Shown here: piece by piece, positions 1 to 7,186 of the stretch
Layout: every line of letters begins with the position of its first letter
Numbering within the stretch: the first letter of the stretch is position 1
Assembly: GCA_964561825.1 (NCBI GenBank)
Contig: CAZLSB010000105.1
Coordinates: 1-12,848, forward strand
Direction: 5' to 3'
Source of the DNA: JADKFD01 sp964561825
GTDB lineage: Bacteria; Pseudomonadota; Gammaproteobacteria; Xanthomonadales; SZUA-5
DNA length: 12,848 nucleotides
Position numbers and translations under genes: made by a program
Notes under the pieces: generated by a model
Told to the model about the DNA's origin: nothing
The model's database searches: none
What the model saw: only the letters and a program-made list of their open reading frames with translations

Positions 1-55
1 CAATATTCGCGATGTGATTCCATATCCGCGCACGCCGGGTAATGCAGCGTTTTAG
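1..55 (+). CDS. asnS: Asparaginyl-tRNA synthetase, C-terminal end (partial)
   Basis: Only the last 17 codons and a TAG stop (53-55) are inside the window, in the frame starting at base 2. They read NIRDVIPYPRTPGNAAF. This closely resembles the C-terminus of bacterial AsnRS (class IIb, charging tRNA-Asn in the cytoplasm), which ends in a ...RDVIPFPRTPRNASF-like tail. The related AspRS carries a similar RDVIAFPK segment but continues well beyond it, so ending right after the PRTP-N-A-F motif favours AsnRS. The gene converges on proA, with 82 bp between the two stop codons. The identification rests on family memory of a short tail, so upstream sequence would settle it. Confidence 0.8.
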   Translation, partial: NIRDVIPYPRTPGNAAF

Positions 56-56
56 G

Positions 57-110
57 ATGGCGCGCATCAGTGATCACCCCATAATCCGGCGCGCGACGCC
101 ATTTTATGTT
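57..110 (+). terminator. Candidate terminator after asnS
   Basis: ATGGCG (57-62) pairs with CGCCAT (97-102). The stem extends by CGC (63-65) with GCG (93-95) if A96 is bulged, giving about 9 bp around a 27-nt loop. On the plus strand it is followed by a T-rich run (TTTATGTTT, 102-110). The position just after the asnS stop suits a rho-independent terminator, but the loop is long and the T-tract is interrupted. In the opposite direction, for proA, there is no T-run, so it would not act bidirectionally. Confidence 0.35.
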
Positions 111-137
111 TAGACAAAGGGTTTGGTCAAAAAGTTT

Positions 138-1409
138 TCACTTTCGCACATGGTAGTTCCCCTCAACCACCCATTTGTAGCTTGTCAGTTCGACCAAGCC
201 CATCGGGCCGCGGGCGTGCAGGCGTTGCGTGGAAACGGCTACTTCCGCGCCTAAACCTAACTCGGCGCCATCGGTAAAACGGGTGCTGGCATTCCAATAG
301 ACCGCGGCAGAGTCAATGCGCACTAAGAACTCTTCGGCGAGCGGCGCGTTTTCAGTCAAGATGCCGTCGGAGTGCCCGCTGGAATGTTTTTCGATATGAC
401 GCATTGCGGCTTGTGCGTCGTCAACGATGGCAATACCCAAAACTAAGGATAGCCACTCAGTATCAAAATCATCCGCACCAGCCGCTGTTACTGAGGCGCC
501 GACAACCGCTTTGGCGAGCGGCAGACTGCGTTCATCGCAACGAAATTCGACTCTATCAGCGGCCAAAGTGGCGACCAGTTCCGGCACCCATTGCGCGGCA
601 ATATCGCGGTGGACGAGCACGCTGTCCAAGGCGTTGCACACGGTGGGACGCTGTACTTTGGCATTGCGGATCACTGGAATAGCACGCGCCAGATCGGCTG
701 CAATATCGACATACAAATGACAAATGCCGATGCCACCGGTAATCACCGGAATGCGGCTTTCACGACGGCAAAAGGCGTGCAGGCCGGCGCCACCGCGCGG
801 AATGATCAGATCAACCAAATCATCCAACTGCAGTAACGCGAGCGTGGCCTCACGATCGGTAGAATCGATCAATTGCAGCGCCCCCACCGGCAAATCGCTG
901 GCTAAGAGTGCCGCACTTGCGATGTTCATCAGTATCCGGTTGCTTTCGATGGCCTCTTTGCCACCACGTAGCACGGCCGTGTTGCCGGTTTTAATTGCCA
1001 GCGCGGCGACGTCGATCGACACATTGGGGCGTGACTCGTAGATCACGCCGAGTACGCCCAGTGGAACTCGCCGCTTATGGGCAAGCAATCCATTGGGTAA
1101 GGCGCGCGCGTCAAAATGGCAGCCCAGCGGATCGGGCAAAGTGGCAATGTGCTCTACGTCGCGCGCGATCGCTTCAATTCGAGCCGCATTCAGCGTTAAG
1201 CGGTCCAACATCGCCAGATTCAATCCGGCGCGCCTGCCATTGTGCAAATCAATCTCGTTGGCCGCGACAATCGCAGACTCGCGTTCGCGCAGTAGCGTGG
1301 CCAGGATTGCCAAAAAGCCGTCGCGTTGTGCGCCGGAACTCCGTTTCAGGCTGGCGTAGGCCAGACGCGCGTGCTCGGCGAGCTCGCGCACGCTATCTGC
1401 GGTTTTCAC
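138..1409 (-). CDS. proA: Gamma-glutamyl phosphate reductase (glutamate-5-semialdehyde dehydrogenase)
   Basis: Second enzyme of proline synthesis: NADPH-dependent reduction of gamma-glutamyl phosphate to glutamate-5-semialdehyde, which cyclises to pyrroline-5-carboxylate. The 423-residue product is close to the usual ~417 and belongs to the aldehyde dehydrogenase superfamily. The catalytic cysteine is Cys258 in the family signature VQRPTVCNALD. Other family blocks seen are VPLGVLGVIYESRPNVSID, with KTGNTAVLRGGKEA just after it, and the C-terminal GPMGLVELTSYKW. The start is a GTG (1407-1409) overlapping the proB TGA stop as GTGA, which implies translational coupling and transfer of labile acyl-phosphate between adjacent products. 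No ATG fits this frame and position better. Nothing is missing or truncated. The gene is last in its block and faces asnS. Confidence 0.97.
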   Translation of the reverse strand: MKTADSVRELAEHARLAYASLKRSSGAQRDGFLAILATLLRERESAIVAANEIDLHNGRRAGLNLAMLDRLTLNAARIEAIARDVEHIATLPDPLGCHFDARALPNGLLAHKRRVPLGVLGVIYESRPNVSIDVAALAIKTGNTAVLRGGKEAIESNRILMNIASAALLASDLPVGALQLIDSTDREATLALLQLDDLVDLIIPRGGAGLHAFCRRESRIPVITGGIGICHLYVDIAADLARAIPVIRNAKVQRPTVCNALDSVLVHRDIAAQWVPELVATLAADRVEFRCDERSLPLAKAVVGASVTAAGADDFDTEWLSLVLGIAIVDDAQAAMRHIEKHSSGHSDGILTENAPLAEEFLVRIDSAAVYWNASTRFTDGAELGLGAEVAVSTQRLHARGPMGLVELTSYKWVVEGNYHVRK

Positions 1410-2500
1410 AACATCACCAGGTCGTCGCGATGGATGAACTCGGGGCCAAAATCGTAGCCGAGAATGCCCTCGACAGCATTGGAGCGTTTGCCGGCAATAC
1501 GACGTAGCTCGACAGCCGAATAATTGGCGATGCCACGCGCCAGGGTGCGCCCGTCCATCGCGTTGATGTTGATCGTGTCGCCACGCTCAAACTCGCCGTC
1601 AATCCGCGCCACCCCGACGCCCAGTAGACTTTTGCCCTGCGCCAGCGCGCCCTCGGCACCGCTATCAATGCTGACGCCCATACCGGTGCGCAGTCCGCCG
1701 AGGATGTAGCGTTTGCGCGCCTCGCGCGGCGGCGTTAGGGCGGTAAAGCGCGTGCCGACGTCGGCACCTTCGATCAGTTGTGCGATGACTGCGGGATCAG
1801 CGCCGCTGGCGATGACCACTTCCGTGCCACCGCGGCGTGCAATATCCGCCGCGCGTAGCTTTGTCAACATGCCGCCGGTGCCGTGTACACCGCCCCGACC
1901 GCCAGCGGCCTGCCACAAGGTTTCTGGGATATCGATGGCATCGACGTGGCGGACCAACTGTGCGCTGGGATTTTGGCGTGGGTCGGCGTCGTACAGGCCT
2001 TGCTGGTCGGTCAACAAGATCAGCAAGCGAGCATCGACCATATTCGCCACCAGTGCCGACAATTGATCATTGTCGCCGACGCGAATTTCCTCGGTGGCGA
2101 CGGTGTCGTTTTCATTGATGATGGGTAGTACGCGGTGCGCGTACAACTGTTCGAAGGTCTGTCGCGCATTCAAATAACTACGCCGCAGTTCGACATCGCG
2201 ACGAGTCAGCAAAACTTGCGCAACACGTTGATCATAATAGCCAAATAGCTCGCTGTAGAGGGCCATCAAACGCGGCTGACCGATCGCCGACAGCATTTGT
2301 TTAGCGGCCACGCGGCGTTCGCCTGGCAAAATGCCTAAGGCCTCACGTCCGGCGGCCACCGCGCCAGAACTTACCCAGGCGATTTCATGCCCCGCTGCGG
2401 TCAGGTGCGCCAGAACTTTCGCGTAGTCGAGCAATCTTGGAGCGCATAAGCGCCCGTTGTCGGTTGCGGTGGAAGTGCCAATTTTGACGACGACGCGCAT
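1406..2500 (-). CDS. proB: Glutamate 5-kinase
   Basis: Phosphorylates L-glutamate on the gamma-carboxylate with ATP, the committed and proline-feedback-inhibited step of proline synthesis. The 364 residues comprise an amino-acid-kinase domain (about 1-255) and a C-terminal PUA domain (about 265-355), the usual two-domain enzyme of 360-370 residues. Visible kinase motifs are VVVKIGTS with Lys6, WVSSGAVAAG (42-51), IINENDTV (127-134), DNDQLSALVANM (143-154) and GTGGMLTK with Lys214 (207-214). The ATG start leaves only a weak Shine-Dalgarno (CGGA about 10 nt upstream), but the conserved kinase beta-strand begins at residue 2, leaving no room for a later start. The gene is followed directly by proA with a 4-bp overlap. 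A 198-bp gap upstream suggests proBA has its own promoter, though I could not pick a convincing -35/-10 pair. Confidence 0.97.
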   Translation of the reverse strand: MRVVVKIGTSTATDNGRLCAPRLLDYAKVLAHLTAAGHEIAWVSSGAVAAGREALGILPGERRVAAKQMLSAIGQPRLMALYSELFGYYDQRVAQVLLTRRDVELRRSYLNARQTFEQLYAHRVLPIINENDTVATEEIRVGDNDQLSALVANMVDARLLILLTDQQGLYDADPRQNPSAQLVRHVDAIDIPETLWQAAGGRGGVHGTGGMLTKLRAADIARRGGTEVVIASGADPAVIAQLIEGADVGTRFTALTPPREARKRYILGGLRTGMGVSIDSGAEGALAQGKSLLGVGVARIDGEFERGDTININAMDGRTLARGIANYSAVELRRIAGKRSNAVEGILGYDFGPEFIHRDDLVML

Positions 2501-2554
2501 GCCAGTCCGGAATTGAGTGAGACGGCCAGTTTAGCTCTGATGTTTCATGAATTC

Positions 2555-2569
2555 GCGCGATGCTCGCGC
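2555..2569 (-). promoter_or_regulatory. Perfect small hairpin in the proB leader
   Basis: GCGCGA (2555-2560) and TCGCGC (2564-2569) form a perfect 6-bp GC-rich stem with a 3-nt loop, 55 bp upstream of the proB start. Neither side carries a T-run, so it is not a terminator. It could be an mRNA leader structure, or a palindromic operator site. No known proline-responsive element is recognised, and the function is unassigned. Confidence 0.25.
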
Positions 2570-2633
2570 AGGACATTGATCGTACGGTGGTTTTTTCGAA
2601 GGAGCGGTGTAGTGATTCATACACCCGACTGAG

Positions 2634-2652
2634 AAAAAATCGCTGGGCGATC
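2634..2652 (-). terminator. Weak rho-independent terminator candidate between the methyltransferase gene and proB
   Basis: Read on the minus strand, ATCGC-CCA-GCGAT (2651-2639) makes a 5-bp stem with a 3-nt loop. It runs straight into a six-T tract (2639-2634). It lies 47 bp after the methyltransferase stop codon. The stem is short, so termination may be partial, but the position would separate the hemXY-methyltransferase transcript from proBA. Confidence 0.35.
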
Positions 2653-2698
2653 GAGGGACAAGCGAGGGCGCGTGCAATTCATCAAATATCAGGGCTAG

Positions 2699-3868
2699 TT
2701 AGAGCAAGCGGCGCTGCCCAGCGCCCTGCAAGCCGATGGGTAGTGAGCGCGAGTCAACTCCGCGACCGAGCAACATCATTTTGAAGCGTTCGCCCATCTG
2801 CCCTGGCAGCATCAGTTGTTGCAGTTCTAGGCTCAAGCGCAAGCGCTGGCGGTCATCGAGTGCGGGCATGTGCAGATAACACTGCTCAATTCCGGCTGCG
2901 ATCAAGTAGCCAGCTTGGCTGTCGTAGTTCAGCAAATCGAATCCGCAGGTCTCGGCGGCTTCGGCGAGCGCGGTGAAATCAACCGACGCGCTGATGTCAT
3001 TGAGTCCTGGGTACCAGTAGGGGTCGTGATGCGCGCGATGTCGGTAATGACAAATCAGCGTGCCATCGTGACGCGAGGCCAAATAGTACTCGGGGCGACC
3101 GTAACCATAATCAGAAAGTAAAATCAGGCCGCGTCGCAGTGGCGCGCTGATGGTGGCAAACCAGTCGCTTAGTTCCGGGATGAGCTCGCTTCGATAGCCT
3201 ATTTGCAAGGCCGTTTCCAATTGGCTTTCTAAATGACGGACTGCTGATTTGAGCTTGGCGCTAGGCGCTATGTCGATTTCGGCGAACTGGCCATCGCGTA
3301 GTTCTACGGCGATCTCGCGCACGCCCGTTTCGGCAATAACAAAACGGGCGCAAACCAAGGCATCGACGACTTCATTGCCAACGATGGCGCCTTCAAATGC
3401 GTGTTTTGGCGGTTGGTCTAGCCATTCAACGCGCTCAATCAAATCGGGTAGCGAATGGCGGACGTGTTGCTGTTGGCGTTCGCGCAAATCGGCACTGCGT
3501 TCGAGGATTAGATAGCGGACGGGCAACGCATCTTGCGCCGCTAACGCGCGCAGCAGGTCCACCGCCATTGCACCACTGCCGGCGCCAAGTTCCATCAGCA
3601 CGGGATTGGCGTAGCTGCGTAAACTGGCGGCCAGCGTTTGCGCCAGCATGTGCGCCCAGACATTGCCAAGTTCGGGCGCGGTCACAAAATCACCAGCGGC
3701 GCCGAACTTCTGTGCACCGGCCGCGTAATAGCCAAGGCCCGGTGCATACAGAGCCAGCTCCATGAAACGCTGAAAGGGCAGCGGTCCGTTTGCTTGGATT
3801 TCAGCAACGATCAAGGCGCGCAGCTGCGCGGAGATCAAGCGGGGAAAGGGGTCTGGCTCGGGGAGCAT
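2699..3868 (-). CDS. SAM-dependent methyltransferase, MidA/NDUFAF7 (COG1565) family
   Basis: A class I methyltransferase of the family that includes mitochondrial NDUFAF7/MidA, which methylates an arginine of the NDUFS2 subunit during complex I assembly. The bacterial substrate is not established, so no precise role is assigned. The 389 residues show family landmarks in order: an N-terminal FQRFMELALYAPGLGYY segment (32-48), GDFVTAPELGNVWAHMLA (59-76), the SAM-binding glycine loop VLMELGAGSGAMAVDLL (90-106) and GNEVVDALV (164-172). Length is normal for the family. Translation starts at an ATG 18 bp after the hemY stop, with an AGG upstream, so it is probably cotranscribed with hemXY. That linkage may be merely positional. 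Confidence 0.9.
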   Translation of the reverse strand: MLPEPDPFPRLISAQLRALIVAEIQANGPLPFQRFMELALYAPGLGYYAAGAQKFGAAGDFVTAPELGNVWAHMLAQTLAASLRSYANPVLMELGAGSGAMAVDLLRALAAQDALPVRYLILERSADLRERQQQHVRHSLPDLIERVEWLDQPPKHAFEGAIVGNEVVDALVCARFVIAETGVREIAVELRDGQFAEIDIAPSAKLKSAVRHLESQLETALQIGYRSELIPELSDWFATISAPLRRGLILLSDYGYGRPEYYLASRHDGTLICHYRHRAHHDPYWYPGLNDISASVDFTALAEAAETCGFDLLNYDSQAGYLIAAGIEQCYLHMPALDDRQRLRLSLELQQLMLPGQMGERFKMMLLGRGVDSRSLPIGLQGAGQRRLL

Positions 3869-3886
3869 GCGAGTTGCCTGTTGGGC

Positions 3887-5080
3887 TCAGCGCAGCAGTT
3901 GCGCTAAGCCATCGCTGGGCAGCGTTTCGCCGGCGGAAGTTTGTGCGGCGAGGCGCCAAGCAAGGCCGGCGCGCTCGAGTTCGCCGCGCGCTTCGGCAAG
4001 TCGCGCGGCTTCCATCAACGCCGCGGGGCGTGGGCTTAAGCTCAGGGAGAGGCGCAGATATTCCTGCGCTTTGCCAAAGATCTGTTCCATGCGGCACCAG
4101 CGCGCCACCGCGAGCAGCAAGCCGGGACTCTGTGGATGAGACTGCAGGAATTTCTCGGCACGTTTGATGCGCGGCAACGCTTGTTCGACGGGCGCCTGCG
4201 CGTACAACTCGGCCAGCTCTTCCGACCATTCGCGCGTCAGCGCGGTTTCGATCGCCGCGGCGGCCAGATCGCGACTGCCCAGGCGTGACTCGGCTTGGAT
4301 CAGCGCGCTCAACACCGGGCGTTCGCGACGTTCGTGGGTGCTGAAGCGCTGCCATAGGCCATCGAGCGCTGCGCGGTCTTCGGCCTGTTCCAAAGCTTGC
4401 GCCCAGCAACGCAACTCCAGCGCGTGCAACTCGCGGTCGCCGATTTGTTGCATCTGCGCCAAGCGTTGCAGCGGACCCAAGGCTTCGCGCGCGCGACCGC
4501 GGCTCAACAGTCCTTCAACGTGCGTGCGCAAGACCCGCGGCGCAGCGTCTTTAGCCTCTGCGCGTTGACTGATAGCCGCAAATGCCGCGTCATCCCCTCG
4601 TTCAGCGCGCCATGCATCGGCGAGCAGCGGAGCGATGCCGGCGCCGCGATCCAACTCTTTGGCGTTGCGCAGAATTTCATCAACCAGTCCGGTTTCGCCG
4701 CGCAATCGGGCGACCTCGGCGGCACTTAGCAAGGCCGATAATCTTTGCAAGGGCTCGGCGCTGGCCTCCAGCAAGGCGCGCTGGGCGTCGTGCAATTTGC
4801 CTTCAAAGGCGAGCACCAGACCTTCGTCCAGTCGAGCAGTGGCGCGGCTGCGCCGGTGCCAGCCAAAGCGCCGCGGCCAACGGATCAGCAGCGTATAAAC
4901 CGCAAACGCAAGCCCCAGCAAAATCAGACCAGCAATGCCTACGAACACCACACTGGTCTCGACTTCCCAGCCGTGGAAGCGAACGTACACCATGCCCGAA
5001 TCGAGACGCAGAAAAAAACCCACCAGCGCCGCGAGCAAGGCGAGCAGCAGATACACACTAAGGCGAATGATCCAAGCCAC
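3887..5080 (-). CDS. hemY: HemY, inner-membrane TPR protein of the heme operon
   Basis: HemY of the gammaproteobacterial hem operon, distinct from the protoporphyrinogen oxidase also called HemY in Gram-positives. The 397 residues match the usual ~398. Two N-terminal membrane segments (about 5-24 and 43-65) are separated by the conserved HemY_N stretch DSGMVYVRFHGWEVETS (27-43). After a basic patch (RRFGWHRRSR) comes an Ala/Leu/Glu/Arg-rich helical region to the end, with tetratricopeptide-like repeats such as QALPRIKRAEKFLQSHPQSP and YLRLSLSLSPRPAALMEAAR. The biochemical role is unsettled; a link to tetrapyrrole synthesis at the membrane is the usual proposal. Translation starts at GTG (5078-5080), three bases after the hemX stop, consistent with translational coupling. 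Confidence 0.92.
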   Translation of the reverse strand: MAWIIRLSVYLLLALLAALVGFFLRLDSGMVYVRFHGWEVETSVVFVGIAGLILLGLAFAVYTLLIRWPRRFGWHRRSRATARLDEGLVLAFEGKLHDAQRALLEASAEPLQRLSALLSAAEVARLRGETGLVDEILRNAKELDRGAGIAPLLADAWRAERGDDAAFAAISQRAEAKDAAPRVLRTHVEGLLSRGRAREALGPLQRLAQMQQIGDRELHALELRCWAQALEQAEDRAALDGLWQRFSTHERRERPVLSALIQAESRLGSRDLAAAAIETALTREWSEELAELYAQAPVEQALPRIKRAEKFLQSHPQSPGLLLAVARWCRMEQIFGKAQEYLRLSLSLSPRPAALMEAARLAEARGELERAGLAWRLAAQTSAGETLPSDGLAQLLR

Positions 5081-5083
5081 GGC

Positions 5084-6313
5084 TCAGGCGCCCTGATCCG
5101 CAGGCACAGGGTCAGTCGCGGGCACGTCGGGGATGACCGCATCACTGTTGGGCGCGTCTGGCGCTGTTTCTGGCGTGCTGATGCCAGCGTCGGACGGCGC
5201 TTCAGCTGTGCCGACCGACGAGTCGCTGTGCGCCTTCGGTGTCAAAATCGAATCATCAGCAGCGCTGCTTGTCACATCCGGATCGGCGTTGACGGGTGTG
5301 ACCCCGCGCAGTCTGGTCAACTCGCGGCGCGCTTCACCCAGAGCCGGCAATTGCGGTTGCAACGGCGCGCTGCGTACTTCGTCCAAAATCGATACAGCCG
5401 CGGCAACGCCGTCATCTCGCTCATCGAATTCGCCAAACACCAGGGCGCGCACCGAATCCAACGCCGACCGGGCCGCTTTACCCTCCCCGCGCACTAACAA
5501 CAGCCGCGCGCGGCTCAGGTCCAGCGCGATACGTTCGCGCAACAATGGCCCGCCGCTGGCGCGTTCGGCCGGATCGACGCGCCGCACGCGAAAATAGCGA
5601 TCCATCGCTCCGCTAAATCGAGTCCACCAAGTGGGTGAGCCCACGGCGGCCGGCGCGGCATCGGCATTGCGAGATTTCAAAGGCCAGCGTTCGACCGCGG
5701 CAGCAAGGCCATCCAAGCGGCCCAGGATCACCGGCAGGTCGGCAACGGCAACGGCCGCCAGCGCATCGCGCTCCAAGGCCAGGGTTTGACGCACGGACGT
5801 GGCGCGCGGATCACTGACTTCAGCCAATTGCCCATCGGCCAGTTGGAAAGCGGTGCGCGCGCCTTCGACATCGCCAAACAGGCGCAGGCGTTCCTCGGCC
5901 AAGCGCAGCACAAAATCGGCTTCTGCCAAACGTGCCGAGTCCACGCCCGGCGCGGCGCCGCGCTCAACGCCGGCCAATCCGTCTTCCAGCAACCCCACGC
6001 GCTGTGTCAAACCCAGCACTTGTTCACGTAGCGCACGATTAATTCGGGCGGCATCGTCCAAACTGCGCCGCACGCTGTCGACCTCAGCGCTCAAATTGTC
6101 AGAATTGATCGCAACTGGGACGGCCGGCGCTGCCACTGTGCCGGGCGTCCATCGATACCAGCCGTATACAGCGACCACCAGCAACAGCAGCAAGCCGAGC
6201 ACCCACAGCGTGCGAACGGCTGCGCCGCGGCGCCTAGGTGTTGCAACTTGGTCCTGAGCTTGGTCATCCGGACGGACGGCCGCAGCCATCGGTAAGTCGG
6301 ACATATCGGGCAT
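5084..6313 (-). CDS. hemX: HemX, membrane-anchored protein of the heme operon
   Basis: HemX is often annotated as uroporphyrinogen-III C-methyltransferase, but it lacks the SumT/CysG methylase fold and the enzymatic claim is doubtful. The 409 residues show a basic cytoplasmic end (PRRR, 26-29), one membrane helix (about 35-53), a predicted coiled coil (about 72-118), then the conserved HemX core: EADFVLRLAEERLRLFGD (131-148), FQLADGQLAEVSDPR (156-170), SVRQTLALERDAL (173-185) and a Trp-rich linker near WW229-230 before YFRVRR. It ends in an acidic low-complexity tail (about 340-409, many Asp/Ala/Pro/Ser/Thr, one Lys, no Arg after Arg336). The ATG has only a weak ribosome site. The 108 bp back to hemD show no clear promoter or terminator. 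Confidence 0.92.
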   Translation of the reverse strand: MPDMSDLPMAAAVRPDDQAQDQVATPRRRGAAVRTLWVLGLLLLLVVAVYGWYRWTPGTVAAPAVPVAINSDNLSAEVDSVRRSLDDAARINRALREQVLGLTQRVGLLEDGLAGVERGAAPGVDSARLAEADFVLRLAEERLRLFGDVEGARTAFQLADGQLAEVSDPRATSVRQTLALERDALAAVAVADLPVILGRLDGLAAAVERWPLKSRNADAAPAAVGSPTWWTRFSGAMDRYFRVRRVDPAERASGGPLLRERIALDLSRARLLLVRGEGKAARSALDSVRALVFGEFDERDDGVAAAVSILDEVRSAPLQPQLPALGEARRELTRLRGVTPVNADPDVTSSAADDSILTPKAHSDSSVGTAEAPSDAGISTPETAPDAPNSDAVIPDVPATDPVPADQGA

Positions 6314-6421
6314 AGTTAAGATTTCGTTCGGTCGATGGTAGCGGATCGTTAATAAAACCGCACCCTGTCATCGCGGCATCGGTCAAAAGGTAAGAAAAGG
6401 AAGCGTGCGGGCTGCGGCGAC

Positions 6422-7186
6422 TTAGCGGATGGACCTGAAACTTTCGACCAGCGCCGCGGACGACGCTCCGTTGGAGACATGCACGTTGCTGTACCCCAGT
6501 TGCCTAGCTAACTCGCCAATGCGTGCACTAACAACGATTATCGGCCGCGTGCGTAGCGAGTTCAGTGCGGCAGACCGCAGCACGCGATCCAATGCGAACA
6601 ATAATGCGGCGCTGGTCGCACTCAGGCACACCTGACTTTTGCTGCAACACAACTGCTGCAATGCGCAAGCGCGCGGTCGCAGTGGGAAACGTTGATAAAT
6701 GAGGACCAGTCGGACTTGCGCACCGCGTTCAGTGAGGACTTGTGCGATGCGTTCGCGGCCACCCGCCGCGGCCCAGATCACCACCCGCTGCGCGCAAACG
6801 TCTTGCAAAATCGGTAGTTCAAGGACGCCATCGCTATCTTCGGCACGCGCCGTCTGGCATTCCAAGCCATGTTGGTGCAACGCCGCAGCGGTGGCGCGCC
6901 CAACGGCAATTCGCGAAACTGCCGAAACAACGCTGGCCGGTGCGATTTGCATGGCCGCAGCGACCGCGGCGCGGCTGACGAAAATCTGCAGCGTTTGCGC
7001 CGCCGCGAATGCCAGATCGGCGTTTAGCCGGTGCGAAGACGGTGTGCGACGGGTCGCTTGTAAGGGCATGCGAATGCTGGTGATGCCGGCTTGCGCCAGA
7101 GCCTGTGCCGTGGCGCGCGCCTCGCGCCGGGGACGCGTCAGCAGCAGCACATCGCAAGCTGGGTCGGTTGGCATCCGCACGGTCAT
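6422..7186 (-). CDS. hemD: Uroporphyrinogen-III synthase
   Basis: Cyclises hydroxymethylbilane to uroporphyrinogen III with inversion of ring D, the branch-point precursor of heme, siroheme and cobalamin; the enzyme is cytoplasmic. The family is poorly conserved, but its two-lobe pattern is visible in 254 residues: VLLLTRPRREA (13-23), IFVSRAAV (68-75), AVGRATAAAL (94-103), DSDGVLEL (117-124), VVIWAAAGGRERIAQVLTER (135-154), GAQVRLVLIYQR (155-166), LSATSAALL (188-196) and PIIVVSARIGELARQLGY (215-232). I chose the ATG at 7184-7186 because it overlaps the dnaE stop as ATGA. The frame stays open to 7282, but that adds 32 residues inside dnaE with no homology to the family; another ATG lies at 7174. 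The start implies translational coupling to dnaE. hemC, the usual upstream neighbour, is absent. Confidence 0.9.
   Translation of the reverse strand: MTVRMPTDPACDVLLLTRPRREARATAQALAQAGITSIRMPLQATRRTPSSHRLNADLAFAAAQTLQIFVSRAAVAAAMQIAPASVVSAVSRIAVGRATAAALHQHGLECQTARAEDSDGVLELPILQDVCAQRVVIWAAAGGRERIAQVLTERGAQVRLVLIYQRFPLRPRACALQQLCCSKSQVCLSATSAALLFALDRVLRSAALNSLRTRPIIVVSARIGELARQLGYSNVHVSNGASSAALVESFRSIR

Noticed and set aside
4745..5497. Large plus-strand open frame opposite hemX/hemY
   Set aside because: It is a shadow of two well-supported minus-strand genes, with no recognisable domain and unlikely Arg/Gln-rich composition.
5084..6313. Calling HemX a true uroporphyrinogen-III C-methyltransferase
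   Set aside because: No SumT/CysG tetrapyrrole methylase motifs are visible. The protein is a single-pass membrane protein with a coiled coil.
6314..6421. Internal promoter before hemX (ATGACA-like -35)
   Set aside because: No -10 hexamer with adequate match occurs at 16-18 bp spacing.
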